Shown here piece by piece: positions 33,105 to 41,310 of a stretch of 64,000 nt of DNA. The stretch is from the NCBI RefSeq assembly GCF_014646135.1, contig NZ_BMMW01000001.1, positions 513,570 through 577,569 of the forward strand, read 5' to 3'. This DNA is from Nocardia camponoti (GTDB lineage: Bacteria; Actinomycetota; Actinomycetes; Mycobacteriales; Mycobacteriaceae). The position numbers and the translations under genes were made by a program. Position 1 is the first letter of the stretch, and every line of letters starts with the position of its first letter. The notes under the pieces were generated by a model. It was given only the letters and a program-made list of their open reading frames with translations, ran no database searches and had not been told where the DNA came from.

Positions 33105-35201
33105 ATGGCTGAACCGCGCTCGATGCGGTGGGGCCGGTTCGTTTACCGCCACCGCTTCCTAGTTCTTGCTGTCTGTGTTTTCGCTGTCGCCCTTTCGGGG
33201 TGGTTTGGGCGCGACCTCGCTGGTCGCTACACCCAAGAAGGCTGGTTCGACGAGTCGAGCGAGTCGGTTGCCGCCTCACAAATTGCCGACGACATTTTCG
33301 GTCGCGACACCGACGGCGACCTCATCGTCATTTACACCGCGCCGCCGGGCAAAACCGTGGACGACCCGGAAGTGCGCGGTCCGGTCACCGCCGCTCTCGC
33401 CGATTTGAATCGGCAGTACGGGCAGCACATTCACAAGATCGACAGTTATTGGGACAGCCCGTTTTCCGCCGAGGCCGCCGATAAGACAAAGAGGCACGCC
33501 TTCGCGAGTATCGGTCTCGCCGGTGGCGGTGGCACCGCGACGGTGAACAACTATCTCGCGTTGAAGCCGCACCTCGACGCCGGCGTCGACGGTGGTGGTC
33601 CAGGCGGGACGACGGTGCAGCTCGCCGGGCTGCAACCTGTTGTCGAAGGCATCAATATCGGGATGCAGCACGACATTCGGCGCGCGGAATTGATCGCGTT
33701 GCCGATCGTGGCGATTCTGCTGTACTTCGTTTTCGGTGGGGTGATCGGCGCGCTGTTGCCGGTTCTCATTGGCGCGATGACGGTGCTTGGCACGTCGGGA
33801 ATTCTGCGCGGGCTGATTACCCACATCGACATCAACGTGTTCGCTAGTGCGGTGATGACATTGGTGAGTCTCGGACTCGCGATCGACTATGGGCTTTTCA
33901 CGGTGACGCGGTTCCGGGAGGAATTAGCCGCCGGCCACGATGTGGAAACCGCGACCGCGCGCACGGTCGCGACGGCGGGGCGCACGGTGATTTTCTCGGC
34001 GGCGATTATCGCGCTGAGCTTGGCCGCCCTGTTCATTTTCCCGAATGGGGTGCTGCGGTCGGTGCCTTACGGTGGTATTTCGGCGGTGATGTTGGCCGCG
34101 GTGTTGTCGGTGACGGCGTTGCCTGCCGCACTCAGCATCGTCGGGCGACAGATCGACTGGCTTGGCTGGAAACGGTTCTCCCGCACCAAGACTGAGGAAC
34201 AGATCGACGCGGCGTTCTTCTCCCGACTGGCGCAATGGGCGATGAAACGGCCGTGGGCGGTGGTGATTCCGATCGTCGCTGGGCTGTTGTTGCTGAGCAT
34301 CCCGTTGCGGGCGATCGAATTTGGTGGGATTAGCGAGAAATATCTCGCCACTGATAATCCTGCGCGCGTGGCGCAACAGGATTTCGATCGACTTTTCCCG
34401 GGCTTCCGCACCGAGCCGCTGAAACTTGTTGTGGTCGGCGCGAATTCGAGTCAGCTGTCCGATATTCGGTATGAGGCGAACCAAATACCGGGGCTCACTG
34501 GACGATTCGAGCCCGCTTCGGTGACCAAGGACAATGTGAACGTTCTTGCCGCCGGGTTGACCGATAAACGCGACGCTGACCAGGTGATTAACGCGTTGCG
34601 CAGTTTGCCGGAACCGCCGGGCGTGCAGATCATGGTCGCCGGTATTCCCGCGTTGGAACGTGACTCGATTAACGGGCTGATCAACGGGTTGCCGCTGCTG
34701 TTGGCGATTTTGGTTATCGCGGCGTTGGCGATGATGATCCTGGCGTTCCGGTCAGTGATTTTGGCGGTGAAAGCTGTTGCGATGAGCGCGCTGAGCCTCG
34801 TCTCAACGCTGGGCGTGCTCACGTGGATCTTCGTCCAAGGTCACGGCAGTGAGGTGTTCGCGTTTACGCCGGGGCCGTTGATGTTCGCCGTCGTCGCGTT
34901 GATCGTGACGGTGATCTTCGGGTTGTCGACTGACTACGAGGTGTTTTTGCTGTCGCGCATCGCCGAAAAGCGGGCGTCGGGTGCGGATGCGACCGAGTCG
35001 ATCCGCTACGGCGTAGCCCACACCGGCAGCGTGATCACCTCAGCGGCGGCGATCCTCATCGTCGTCACTGGCGCGTTCGGTTTCTCGGATTTGGTGCTGA
35101 TGAAATACATCGCCTACGGGATGATCGTCGCGCTACTCATCGACGCGACGGTCATCCGCATGGTTTTGACCCCTGCACTGCTGAAGATCATTTGGCGTTA
35201 G
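33105..35201 (+). CDS. MMPL/RND family transporter
   Basis: About 698 residues with the duplicated MMPL layout: a first helix (HRFLVLAVCVFAVAL), an exported domain, and helices 2-6 including the proton-relay region VSLGLAIDYGLFTVTRFREE. The second half repeats this, with IFGLSTDYEVFLLSRIAEKR and about 12 helices in all. The paired Asp-Tyr motifs (AIDYGLF, STDYEVF) are those of MMPL proton relays. It is shorter than lipid-exporting mycobacterial MmpLs (about 950), so a small-molecule or lipid export role is open. ATG 33105 starts 1 nt after the lipoprotein stop. Its TAG overlaps the convergent hmuV stop. Confidence 0.9.
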   Translation: MAEPRSMRWGRFVYRHRFLVLAVCVFAVALSGWFGRDLAGRYTQEGWFDESSESVAASQIADDIFGRDTDGDLIVIYTAPPGKTVDDPEVRGPVTAALADLNRQYGQHIHKIDSYWDSPFSAEAADKTKRHAFASIGLAGGGGTATVNNYLALKPHLDAGVDGGGPGGTTVQLAGLQPVVEGINIGMQHDIRRAELIALPIVAILLYFVFGGVIGALLPVLIGAMTVLGTSGILRGLITHIDINVFASAVMTLVSLGLAIDYGLFTVTRFREELAAGHDVETATARTVATAGRTVIFSAAIIALSLAALFIFPNGVLRSVPYGGISAVMLAAVLSVTALPAALSIVGRQIDWLGWKRFSRTKTEEQIDAAFFSRLAQWAMKRPWAVVIPIVAGLLLLSIPLRAIEFGGISEKYLATDNPARVAQQDFDRLFPGFRTEPLKLVVVGANSSQLSDIRYEANQIPGLTGRFEPASVTKDNVNVLAAGLTDKRDADQVINALRSLPEPPGVQIMVAGIPALERDSINGLINGLPLLLAILVIAALAMMILAFRSVILAVKAVAMSALSLVSTLGVLTWIFVQGHGSEVFAFTPGPLMFAVVALIVTVIFGLSTDYEVFLLSRIAEKRASGADATESIRYGVAHTGSVITSAAAILIVVTGAFGFSDLVLMKYIAYGMIVALLIDATVIRMVLTPALLKIIWR

Positions 35202-36037
35202 CGTTTGTCGCGACCGGGCAGCACTAGTTGTAGGCCGGTTTCGGGGTGGTCGAAGACGTCGACCGGGTGGCGGTAGACGCGGGTCAGGAGGGCGGGCTCG
35301 AGGACGTCGCGTGGCGGGCCGTCCGCGACTACGCGGCCGCTGTCCAGCACTGTCACCCGGTCGGCGTACGCGGCCGCGACCCCGAGGTCGTGGACTACGA
35401 CGACTACCGCGATTCCGGCGGCAGCCCGGTCGACGGCCAATTTCAGCACCTGTTCCTGGTGGCCGAGGTCGAGGGCTGCGGTGGGCTCGTCCAGCAGTAG
35501 GGTCGCGGTGTGTTGGGCCAGTACCCGTGCGAGGGCGACGCGGGCGCGTTCGCCGCCGGACAGCGCGGGGAACGGGCGGGCGGCTAGATGGGTGACGTCG
35601 GTCGCGGTCATCGCGGTGGTGATGAGCTCGTCGTCTTGGTCGGCGGCGGGGGTGTTTGCCCACGGTGCGCGGCCCATCGCGACTACCTCGCGTGCGGTGA
35701 AGGGGAAGCCGACGGAATGGGTTTGGGGGAGCACCGCGCGACGCAAGGCCATGTCGGCGGCCGACCAGCGGGCTAGTGCGCGGTCGTTGAGGGTGACTTC
35801 GCCTGCGGTGACGGCTAATTCGCCAGCTAACGCGGCGAGCAGGCTCGACTTGCCCGCGCCGTTCGGACCGACCAGCGCCACCACTTCGCCTGCTGCGACA
35901 GTGAAATCGACTTCGCGCAGCACTGTGGATGTGCCGCGTTGCGCGGTGACGCTGGTCGCGCGCAACGTGACGTCGCCGGGCGATGGGGTCGGCGGGATGT
36001 CGCGTCGTCGCGACCACAGGCCGGTGAAGGTGCTCAT
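35198..36037 (-). CDS. hmuV: Haem ABC transporter ATPase
   Basis: 279 residues, ATPase of a haem/siderophore importer. Walker A is LVGPNGAGKSSLLAALAG, followed by RRAVLPQTHSVGFPFTAREVVAMGR, which is the HmuV-type Q-loop and following segment. The signature is LSGGERARVALARVL, Walker B TLLLDEPTAALDLG, and the H-loop VVVHDLG. ATG 36037 overlaps the stop of the 36-codon open frame (ATGA). It is the last gene of the hmuT-hmuU-hmuV unit. Confidence 0.93.
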   Translation of the reverse strand: MSTFTGLWSRRRDIPPTPSPGDVTLRATSVTAQRGTSTVLREVDFTVAAGEVVALVGPNGAGKSSLLAALAGELAVTAGEVTLNDRALARWSAADMALRRAVLPQTHSVGFPFTAREVVAMGRAPWANTPAADQDDELITTAMTATDVTHLAARPFPALSGGERARVALARVLAQHTATLLLDEPTAALDLGHQEQVLKLAVDRAAAGIAVVVVVHDLGVAAAYADRVTVLDSGRVVADGPPRDVLEPALLTRVYRHPVDVFDHPETGLQLVLPGRDKR

Positions 36038-36144
36038 CGCAGTCTCCCGTCCACGGCGTGCGAGGTTCGTCGCGCCGCCGACACCGCGTTCGAGAACGCC
36101 GGAGCGCGATGTGGCGTTCTGTGCTGGCCGGACGGTGCGTTCAT
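36034..36144 (-). CDS. Candidate 36-residue bridging ORF between hmuU and hmuV
   Basis: ATG at 36144 overlaps the hmuU TGA (ATGA), and the TGA at 36036-36034 overlaps the hmuV ATG (ATGA), so the frame fills the gap exactly. The product begins MNAPSGQHRTPHRAP and ends RRTSHAVDGRLR: basic, histidine-containing, with no membrane helix and no recognised family. About 75 percent of third codon positions are G or C. It may encode a peptide, or exist mainly to carry ribosomes from hmuU to hmuV. Chance is not excluded. Confidence 0.4.
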   Translation of the reverse strand: MNAPSGQHRTPHRAPAFSNAVSAARRTSHAVDGRLR

Positions 36145-37214
36145 CCCCATCCTCCCGCCCGCGCGCGCGTTTTGCGGAGCAGCACGAAGAAGATGGGGGC
36201 GCCGATCAGCGACGTCAGCATGCCTAGTGGCAGGTCGGCGTTCGGGACCAAGGTGCGGGCGACCACGTCGGCGCCCAACAGCACGACCGCGCCGATGATC
36301 GCGCTCAACGGGACGAGCACACGGTGACCTGGGCCGACGAGCATGCGCACCAAATGCGGCACGATCAGCCCGACGAACAGGATGATGCCGCTGAACGCGA
36401 CGCCGGCGGCGGTGAGGATCGCGACGATGACAATCACGTTGCGGCGCAAGCGTTCCACGTCGACACCGACGTGTCGCGCGGCGGAATCGCCGAGGGCGAG
36501 CAGGTCAAGGCGCGGGGCAATCAGGACCGCCGCCGTAATGCCGATCGCCGCGAGTATCGCGACAACGCCAACGGCCTGCCAGGTCGCACCGTTCAAACTG
36601 CCTAATTGCCAGAAAACGATTTGATCGCGTGCGGCCGGGGTCGCAACGAAGAGCAGCAGCGCGATGAGTCCGCCCGCGAACGCGTTGATCGCGACGCCAG
36701 TCAAAATCAGGGTGACGACCTCGGTGCGGCCCGCCGCCCTGGACAGGAAGTACACGAGCGCGGTGGTGAACAGCCCAGCGAGGAACGCGGCACCAGCGAC
36801 CGACCAGGCCGCGACAAACACGCCGCCGATGACGATCGCGGTCCCCGCCCCAACCGCCGCGCCCGCTGACACGCCGATAATCCCCGGCTCAGCGAGTGGA
36901 TTGGCGAAGACGCCCTGCAACAACGCGCCCGCAGTTGCTAGCGCGGCACCGACGAGCATCGCCAGCACGACGCGCGGAAACCGCACCTCCCACAATGTCA
37001 CCTGACCGGCGGGGTGCGCGGGCAGCGGCCCAACATCGAGCCCGATGCGATGCGCGACGCTGCCAAGGACTTCCACCGCGGTTGTCGGGACCTGACCGAG
37101 TACGGCGGAAAGCAACGCCAACGCGATGAGCGCGGCGATCGACACCGCGAACACGAGCGTGACCCTGCGTGTTCGATGGTCGACGGCCGGTTGAGCGACG
37201 TCGGGCGCGGTCAT
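36141..37214 (-). CDS. hmuU: Haem ABC transporter permease (FecCD family)
   Basis: About 357 residues and 9-10 hydrophobic helices. FecCD features: LWEVRFPRVVLAMLVGAALATAGALLQGVFANPLAEPGIIGVSAGA, and the C-terminal GIILFVGLIVPHLVRMLVGPGHR. It forms the membrane channel for haem or a siderophore-type iron compound. ATG 37214 overlaps the stop of the 50-codon open frame; GTG 37220 is an in-frame alternative two codons upstream. Confidence 0.93.
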   Translation of the reverse strand: MTAPDVAQPAVDHRTRRVTLVFAVSIAALIALALLSAVLGQVPTTAVEVLGSVAHRIGLDVGPLPAHPAGQVTLWEVRFPRVVLAMLVGAALATAGALLQGVFANPLAEPGIIGVSAGAAVGAGTAIVIGGVFVAAWSVAGAAFLAGLFTTALVYFLSRAAGRTEVVTLILTGVAINAFAGGLIALLLFVATPAARDQIVFWQLGSLNGATWQAVGVVAILAAIGITAAVLIAPRLDLLALGDSAARHVGVDVERLRRNVIVIVAILTAAGVAFSGIILFVGLIVPHLVRMLVGPGHRVLVPLSAIIGAVVLLGADVVARTLVPNADLPLGMLTSLIGAPIFFVLLRKTRARAGGWG

Positions 37215-37363
37215 GCGCACACCACCGTGAGCGCGTTCGATGAAACAGGCGTCACCCTGCGCGCCCGACGGTCGACCGCAGCCTCAGTGGCGACCGAATA
37301 GCGATCAACGCGCGGGACGCGGCGCATCAGTGAAGCGACCTCCAGTGCGGCATCCACTCTCAT
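37211..37363 (-). CDS. Candidate 50-residue bridging ORF between hmuT and hmuU
   Basis: ATG at 37363 overlaps the hmuT TGA, and the TGA at 37213-37211 overlaps the hmuU ATG, both as ATGA. The product begins MRVDAALEVASLMRRVP and ends VSSNALTVVCA: basic in the middle, with one cysteine near the C-terminus and no signal or membrane segment. About 70 percent of third codon positions are G or C, a little low for a strongly expressed gene here. I do not recognise it. It is more credible because the next gap has the same design. Confidence 0.45.
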   Translation of the reverse strand: MRVDAALEVASLMRRVPRVDRYSVATEAAVDRRARRVTPVSSNALTVVCA

Positions 37364-38379
37364 GCGTTCGGGCCGTACACAGTCGTCGACAGCGCGCTGA
37401 TCACTCGCCCCGTGTTAGGCCCGAAGCTCAGCAATGCCGCATCCGACATGTCGACGACGCGGTGGTTTTTCCCAGCCGGGGTTTGCGCGATGCCGGGCAC
37501 CTTCGCCAACCCGTCGACACCACCGACCGATTTCAACCCGTCCGACATCACCAACAGCACGTCCGGTGCTGCGGTGATCATCGCTTCGCTCGTGATCGTC
37601 ACGAACGGTTCTTTCACCCCGGCTGCCGTGCCAGCGTCGATGCCGCCGATCGCGGTGATCAGCGAGTCCGCGCCAGAACCTGGGCCGGCGATCATGGTGA
37701 TCGCGGCCGTCCGCAGGTACAGGAACGCGATCTTCGGTTTGGGATCGTGCGGCGGAACCGCGGCCGTAGCAGCGGCGATCTCGGCTTGGGTGCGTTGGCC
37801 GAGTTCAGCACCGGCGTTGGGAACGCCGAGGGCGGCGGCGACGGCGTTGATCTGCGGTACGACGCCGTCCATCGTGCGGTTCGGGTCGAAATACACCACC
37901 GTCACTCCGGCGGCTTTGAGTTGGTCGCGCACCGCCGGACCCGCGCTTGTCGTGTCGGTCAGGAACACCGACGGCCGCAACGCGAGCACCGCTTCCACGC
38001 TCAAACTCCCGTTGCCGCCAGCCACGTTCGGCACATGGGCGACGGCGGGAAACGATGCGGACGTGCTGCGACCCACCAAATTCGCGCCCAAGCCGAGCGC
38101 GTAAACGGTTTGGGCGAGCGTGCCGTAACGGTCGACGGCGATGATGCGCGACGAGTCGGTGACGGTGACATCGCCGCCGTCGAAACTCCGCACGGTCGCG
38201 GGCAGGACCGGAGTGGGTGACGGCGTCAGCGGGACCGGGTTTGTGTCCGCAAGCACGGCGGTGCGCGGGCCGTTCTCCACGGCAGGAGCTGTCCCACCGT
38301 CCACGCCCTGCGCACAACCACCAACGCCGACCGCGACGGTCACCGCGACCAACGCCGTCACCACTCCACGCAACTTCAT
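37360..38379 (-). CDS. hmuT: Haem-binding lipoprotein, ABC periplasmic component
   Basis: About 339 residues. The lipoprotein signal begins MKLRGVVTALVAV and ends at the lipobox VGGC. The two-lobed haem/siderophore binding fold is seen in RIIAVDRYGTLAQTVYALGLGANLVGRS, then LSVEAVLALRPSVFL, VVYFDPNRTMDG, and PKIAFLYLR. The order T-U-V, the HmuV-type ATPase and an IdeR-type box point to iron-regulated haem uptake. ATG 38379 is preferred because the box and a -10 hexamer lie directly upstream; ATG 38400 would place them inside the gene. Confidence 0.9.
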   Translation of the reverse strand: MKLRGVVTALVAVTVAVGVGGCAQGVDGGTAPAVENGPRTAVLADTNPVPLTPSPTPVLPATVRSFDGGDVTVTDSSRIIAVDRYGTLAQTVYALGLGANLVGRSTSASFPAVAHVPNVAGGNGSLSVEAVLALRPSVFLTDTTSAGPAVRDQLKAAGVTVVYFDPNRTMDGVVPQINAVAAALGVPNAGAELGQRTQAEIAAATAAVPPHDPKPKIAFLYLRTAAITMIAGPGSGADSLITAIGGIDAGTAAGVKEPFVTITSEAMITAAPDVLLVMSDGLKSVGGVDGLAKVPGIAQTPAGKNHRVVDMSDAALLSFGPNTGRVISALSTTVYGPNA

Positions 38380-38398
38380 GCAGGTAAGGCTAGCCATC
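38380..38398 (-). promoter_or_regulatory. IdeR/DtxR-type iron box over the hmuT promoter
   Basis: Read on the plus strand, GCAGGTAAGGCTAGCCATC matches 12 of 19 positions of the IdeR/DtxR consensus TTAGGTTAGGCTAACCTAA, including the core AGGCTA. The -10 hexamer TAGCCT of the minus strand (38392-38387) lies inside it and ends 8 nt before the hmuT ATG. This predicts repression by iron-loaded IdeR/DtxR and a leaderless hmuT mRNA. Confidence 0.65.
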
Positions 38399-39374
38399 AT
38401 TCCGAACGGGCGCTCACATCGTCTAGGGCCGCGGCGATCGCACGCGGCAATTCGAGGGTCTCAGCGGCTAAAACCCCGGTCAACTGACCGATATCGCGGG
38501 CACCGACGATCATGCTCGCGATGCCTGGTCGGTCGCGGATCCACGCTAGCGCGACGGCCAGCGGGGAGGTGCCGAGCCCGTCGGCGGCGGTGACGAGGGC
38601 GTCAACGACGCGCGACGCGCGGTCATCGTCGAGGCGGCGACGAATTTCGGCGGCCGTCGCCTCATCAGCACCACGCGAATCGGCGGGTACCCCGTCGCGG
38701 TACTTGCCGGTCAAGATCCCGCCCGCGAGCGGCGCGGACGCGATGACCCCGACCCCGTGATGACGTGCCGCGGGAATCACGTCATTCTCCACTCCACGCG
38801 CGAGCAGCGAATACGGCGATTGTGCCGCGGTAATCGGCGCGGACGCCGCCATGCTCGCCAACTGCCATGCCGAAAACCCGCGCACCCCCGCATATCGGGC
38901 GCGACCGGACGAAATGACCGTCTCCAAGGTCGCGAAAACCTCATCCGATGGGGTGAACGGGTCCCACGCGGCAACGCTGAAAATGTCGAGGTGGTCGGTG
39001 CCCAACCGCGCCAATGTCGCGTCGAGCTGGGCCAATAACGTGCGACGGGACGCGTCAACGACCGGGCCAACCGCAGCGGGCGCGGGCACCGAATCACCAA
39101 CGCCACCACCGGGTGCGTGCGTGACGACCCCGGCACATCCGCTCAACACCAATTCGTCTCGTGACACCAGATCGCCAAGTAAGTCGGCCAGAATCTGTTG
39201 CGCTGCCCCATCCCCATACGCCGGTGACGTGTCAACAAGCGTGCCGCCGGCCTCGGTGAACGCCGCCAACTGCACCGACGCTTCGTCGGCATCGGTATGG
39301 GTGCCCCACGTGTGCGTCGCCAACCCAATGCGCGACACCCGCAACCCGCTTCGCCCCACCGTCCGCTGTTCCAT
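38397..39374 (-). CDS. Aldo/keto reductase family protein with altered catalytic residues
   Basis: About 325 residues, TIM-barrel AKR fold: VGRSGLRVSRIGLATHTWG at the start, LVDTSPAYGDG with the conserved Asp and Tyr, and the C-terminal cofactor region SMIVGARDIGQL. The usual tetrad is Asp-Tyr-Lys-His. Where the lysine is expected (VIATK-like), the sequence has VLSGC, and where the histidine is expected (DLYQLH-like), it has DIFSVA. It may therefore be a weak reductase or a cofactor-binding non-enzyme. Its TGA overlaps the in-frame ATG at 38400 upstream of hmuT, so read-through transcription into hmuT is possible. Confidence 0.82.
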   Translation of the reverse strand: MEQRTVGRSGLRVSRIGLATHTWGTHTDADEASVQLAAFTEAGGTLVDTSPAYGDGAAQQILADLLGDLVSRDELVLSGCAGVVTHAPGGGVGDSVPAPAAVGPVVDASRRTLLAQLDATLARLGTDHLDIFSVAAWDPFTPSDEVFATLETVISSGRARYAGVRGFSAWQLASMAASAPITAAQSPYSLLARGVENDVIPAARHHGVGVIASAPLAGGILTGKYRDGVPADSRGADEATAAEIRRRLDDDRASRVVDALVTAADGLGTSPLAVALAWIRDRPGIASMIVGARDIGQLTGVLAAETLELPRAIAAALDDVSARSE

Positions 39375-39477
39375 CACCGCACCCGCGATTTCGTCACGCC
39401 GCCCACCCTAACGGGCAACATCCCCGCGACCTTGGCGGCGACTCGCGGTCAGCGCGCCACCTCACAGCTTCGCGGGG

Positions 39478-39483
39478 TAGGGT
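39478..39483 (+). promoter_or_regulatory. Candidate -10 box for uppP
   Basis: TAGGGT fits TANNNT. It would give a leader of about 70 nt with a near-perfect Shine-Dalgarno (AGGAGG, 39546-39551) 7 nt before the GTG at 39559. No clear -35. Confidence 0.35.
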
Positions 39484-39558
39484 CGCTGCCGTTATCGGCG
39501 AATACCCGCCCCAGCGAGGCGTTCTCGCGTGGCGGACCAGTGAGCAGGAGGATCTCCG

Positions 39559-40500
39559 GTGGGCGAGTCAATGACCTGGATTCAGGCATTAGTACTCGGA
39601 CTCGTGCAAGGACTCACCGAGTTCCTGCCCGTCTCCTCCTCAGCGCACCTGCGCATCGTTTCCGGCGTGTTCTTCGGCGACGACGCCGGCGCGTCCTTCA
39701 CTGCCGTCACCCAACTCGGCACCGAACTCGCGGTTCTGATCTACTTCGCCAAAGACATCGCGCGCATCGTTGTCGCGTGGTTCACCACCATCGGATTGCG
39801 GTGGCAGGCCCGCTCCCAAGCCGCGGTCGCTGTCGCGGACCGGGTCACCACCAAACTGCCGGTGATGGACCGATCGGTCCGTGAGCAGTACGAACGCGAC
39901 GAGCAACGCGAACTCGATTACCGCATTGGCTGGTATGTCATCCTCGCGACCATCCCGATCGGCGTGCTCGGCTACCTGTTCAAAGACGAGATCCGCACCG
40001 GGGCGCGCAACCTGTGGCTGATCTCGTTCAACCTGATCTTCTTCGCCCTCATCATCGCCGCCGGTGAGTACTACGGCCGCAAAAACCGCACCTTCGACCA
40101 AATCACCACCCGCGACGGCATCATCATGGGCTTCGCGCAGTGCTTGGCGCTGATTCCCGGCGTTTCCCGCTCGGGTGCGACATCGACGGCTGGCCTTTTC
40201 CTCGGCCTCGACCGGGAAGCCGCCTACCGGTTCTCGTTCCTGCTCGCCATCCCCGCCGTCACCGCGTCGGGCCTGTTCAGCCTGCCTGACGCGTTCGCGC
40301 CCGCAGGCGAAGGACTCAACGCGAGCGGCGCTCAACTCATCGTCGCGACCCTGGTTTCCTTCATCGTCGGGTACGCGTCGGTGGCGTGGCTGCTCAAGTT
40401 CGTCAGCGGCCACTCCCAGTACTGGTTCGTCGGTTACCGCGTCATCCTCGGCCTGGTGATGATGGGGCTGCTCGCCGCGGGCGTCGTCTCGGCGACCTGA
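39559..40500 (+). CDS. uppP: Undecaprenyl-diphosphatase
   Basis: Membrane phosphatase (BacA family) that recycles the C55 lipid carrier for peptidoglycan and arabinogalactan synthesis. 313 residues, about eight helices. Both active-site signatures are intact: [17 protein letters not shown] at the N-terminus and [23 protein letters not shown] 39559 is fixed by AGGAGG 7 nt upstream. It is the first gene of the conserved actinobacterial run uppP, histidine phosphatase, DUF3090, SCO1664, mshC (Rv2136c to Rv2130c in M. tuberculosis). Confidence 0.95.
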   Translation: MGESMTWIQALVLGLVQGLTEFLPVSSSAHLRIVSGVFFGDDAGASFTAVTQLGTELAVLIYFAKDIARIVVAWFTTIGLRWQARSQAAVAVADRVTTKLPVMDRSVREQYERDEQRELDYRIGWYVILATIPIGVLGYLFKDEIRTGARNLWLISFNLIFFALIIAAGEYYGRKNRTFDQITTRDGIIMGFAQCLALIPGVSRSGATSTAGLFLGLDREAAYRFSFLLAIPAVTASGLFSLPDAFAPAGEGLNASGAQLIVATLVSFIVGYASVAWLLKFVSGHSQYWFVGYRVILGLVMMGLLAAGVVSAT

Positions 40501-40520
40501 GCGGAACCGCCCAACATGGC

Positions 40521-40526
40521 TAGGCT
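40521..40526 (+). promoter_or_regulatory. Candidate -10 box, leaderless histidine phosphatase gene
   Basis: TAGGCT (TANNNT) ends 7 nt before ATG 40533; there is no Shine-Dalgarno sequence. Confidence 0.5.
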
Positions 40527-40532
40527 GGAACA

Positions 40533-41255
40533 ATGACGGTGATCCTGCTGCGCCACGGTGTGTCGACATCCAACACCGCTGGCACCCTCGCAGGTCGCAG
40601 CCCGGGCGTCGAACTCACCGAACGCGGCATCGAACAAGCCGCCGCCGTCGCCGAACGCCTCGCGACCCTGCCCATCGAACACATCGCGACCTCACCGCTG
40701 CTGCGTTGCCAACGCACCGTCGCCCCGCTCGCCGACAAACTCGGGATCGAACCAACCCCCGACGAACGGCTCATCGAAGTCGATTACGGCACGTGGACGG
40801 GCCGTCCCATCAAGGAACTCGTCAGCGAACCGCTGTGGAAAACCGTCCAAGCACACGCGTCGGGGGCGGTTTTCCCCAACGGCGAAGGGCTCGCCGCGGT
40901 GTCGCATCGCGCGATCAACGCCATCCGCGACATCGACAAAAACCTGCGCGACAATGCGGACGGACGTGATGTCCTCTGGGTTGGATGCGCCCACGGTGAC
41001 ATCATCAAAGCCATCCTCGCCGACGCCCTCGGCCTCCATCTCGACGCTTTTCAACGCATCGCCGTCGAACCCGCATCGGTCAGCGTCGTCCGATACGGCC
41101 CACACGGGCCGCAAGTGTGGAAGTTCAACGACACCGGCACCGACCTGTCCGCCCTCGCCGCGAGCCCTAAAACAGCACACGCGACACCCGGTGGGGAAGT
41201 GCCAACGACCGCGGCAACCGATAATGGGAATGCGACCGACCGCGATTCCGCTTAG
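40533..41255 (+). CDS. Histidine phosphatase (MSMEG_4193/Rv2135c-like)
   Basis: 240 residues. The phosphohistidine motif is LLRHGVST at the N-terminus, with GIEQAAAVAERL, ERL-IEVDYGTWTGRP-like segment and VLWVGCAHGDIIKAILADAL (second catalytic His). Members next to mshC are annotated as MSMEG_4193-family putative phosphomutases; acid phosphatase activity is more likely than true mutase activity. The C-terminal 40 residues (after GTDLSAL) are low-complexity and probably disordered. It ends 55 nt before the DUF3090 start. Confidence 0.88.
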   Translation: MTVILLRHGVSTSNTAGTLAGRSPGVELTERGIEQAAAVAERLATLPIEHIATSPLLRCQRTVAPLADKLGIEPTPDERLIEVDYGTWTGRPIKELVSEPLWKTVQAHASGAVFPNGEGLAAVSHRAINAIRDIDKNLRDNADGRDVLWVGCAHGDIIKAILADALGLHLDAFQRIAVEPASVSVVRYGPHGPQVWKFNDTGTDLSALAASPKTAHATPGGEVPTTAATDNGNATDRDSA

Positions 41256-41310
41256 CAGACAGTGATCTTCGCGCATAGTGGCGAAGGTCCGTCAGTACCA
41301 GGAGGTGCAG

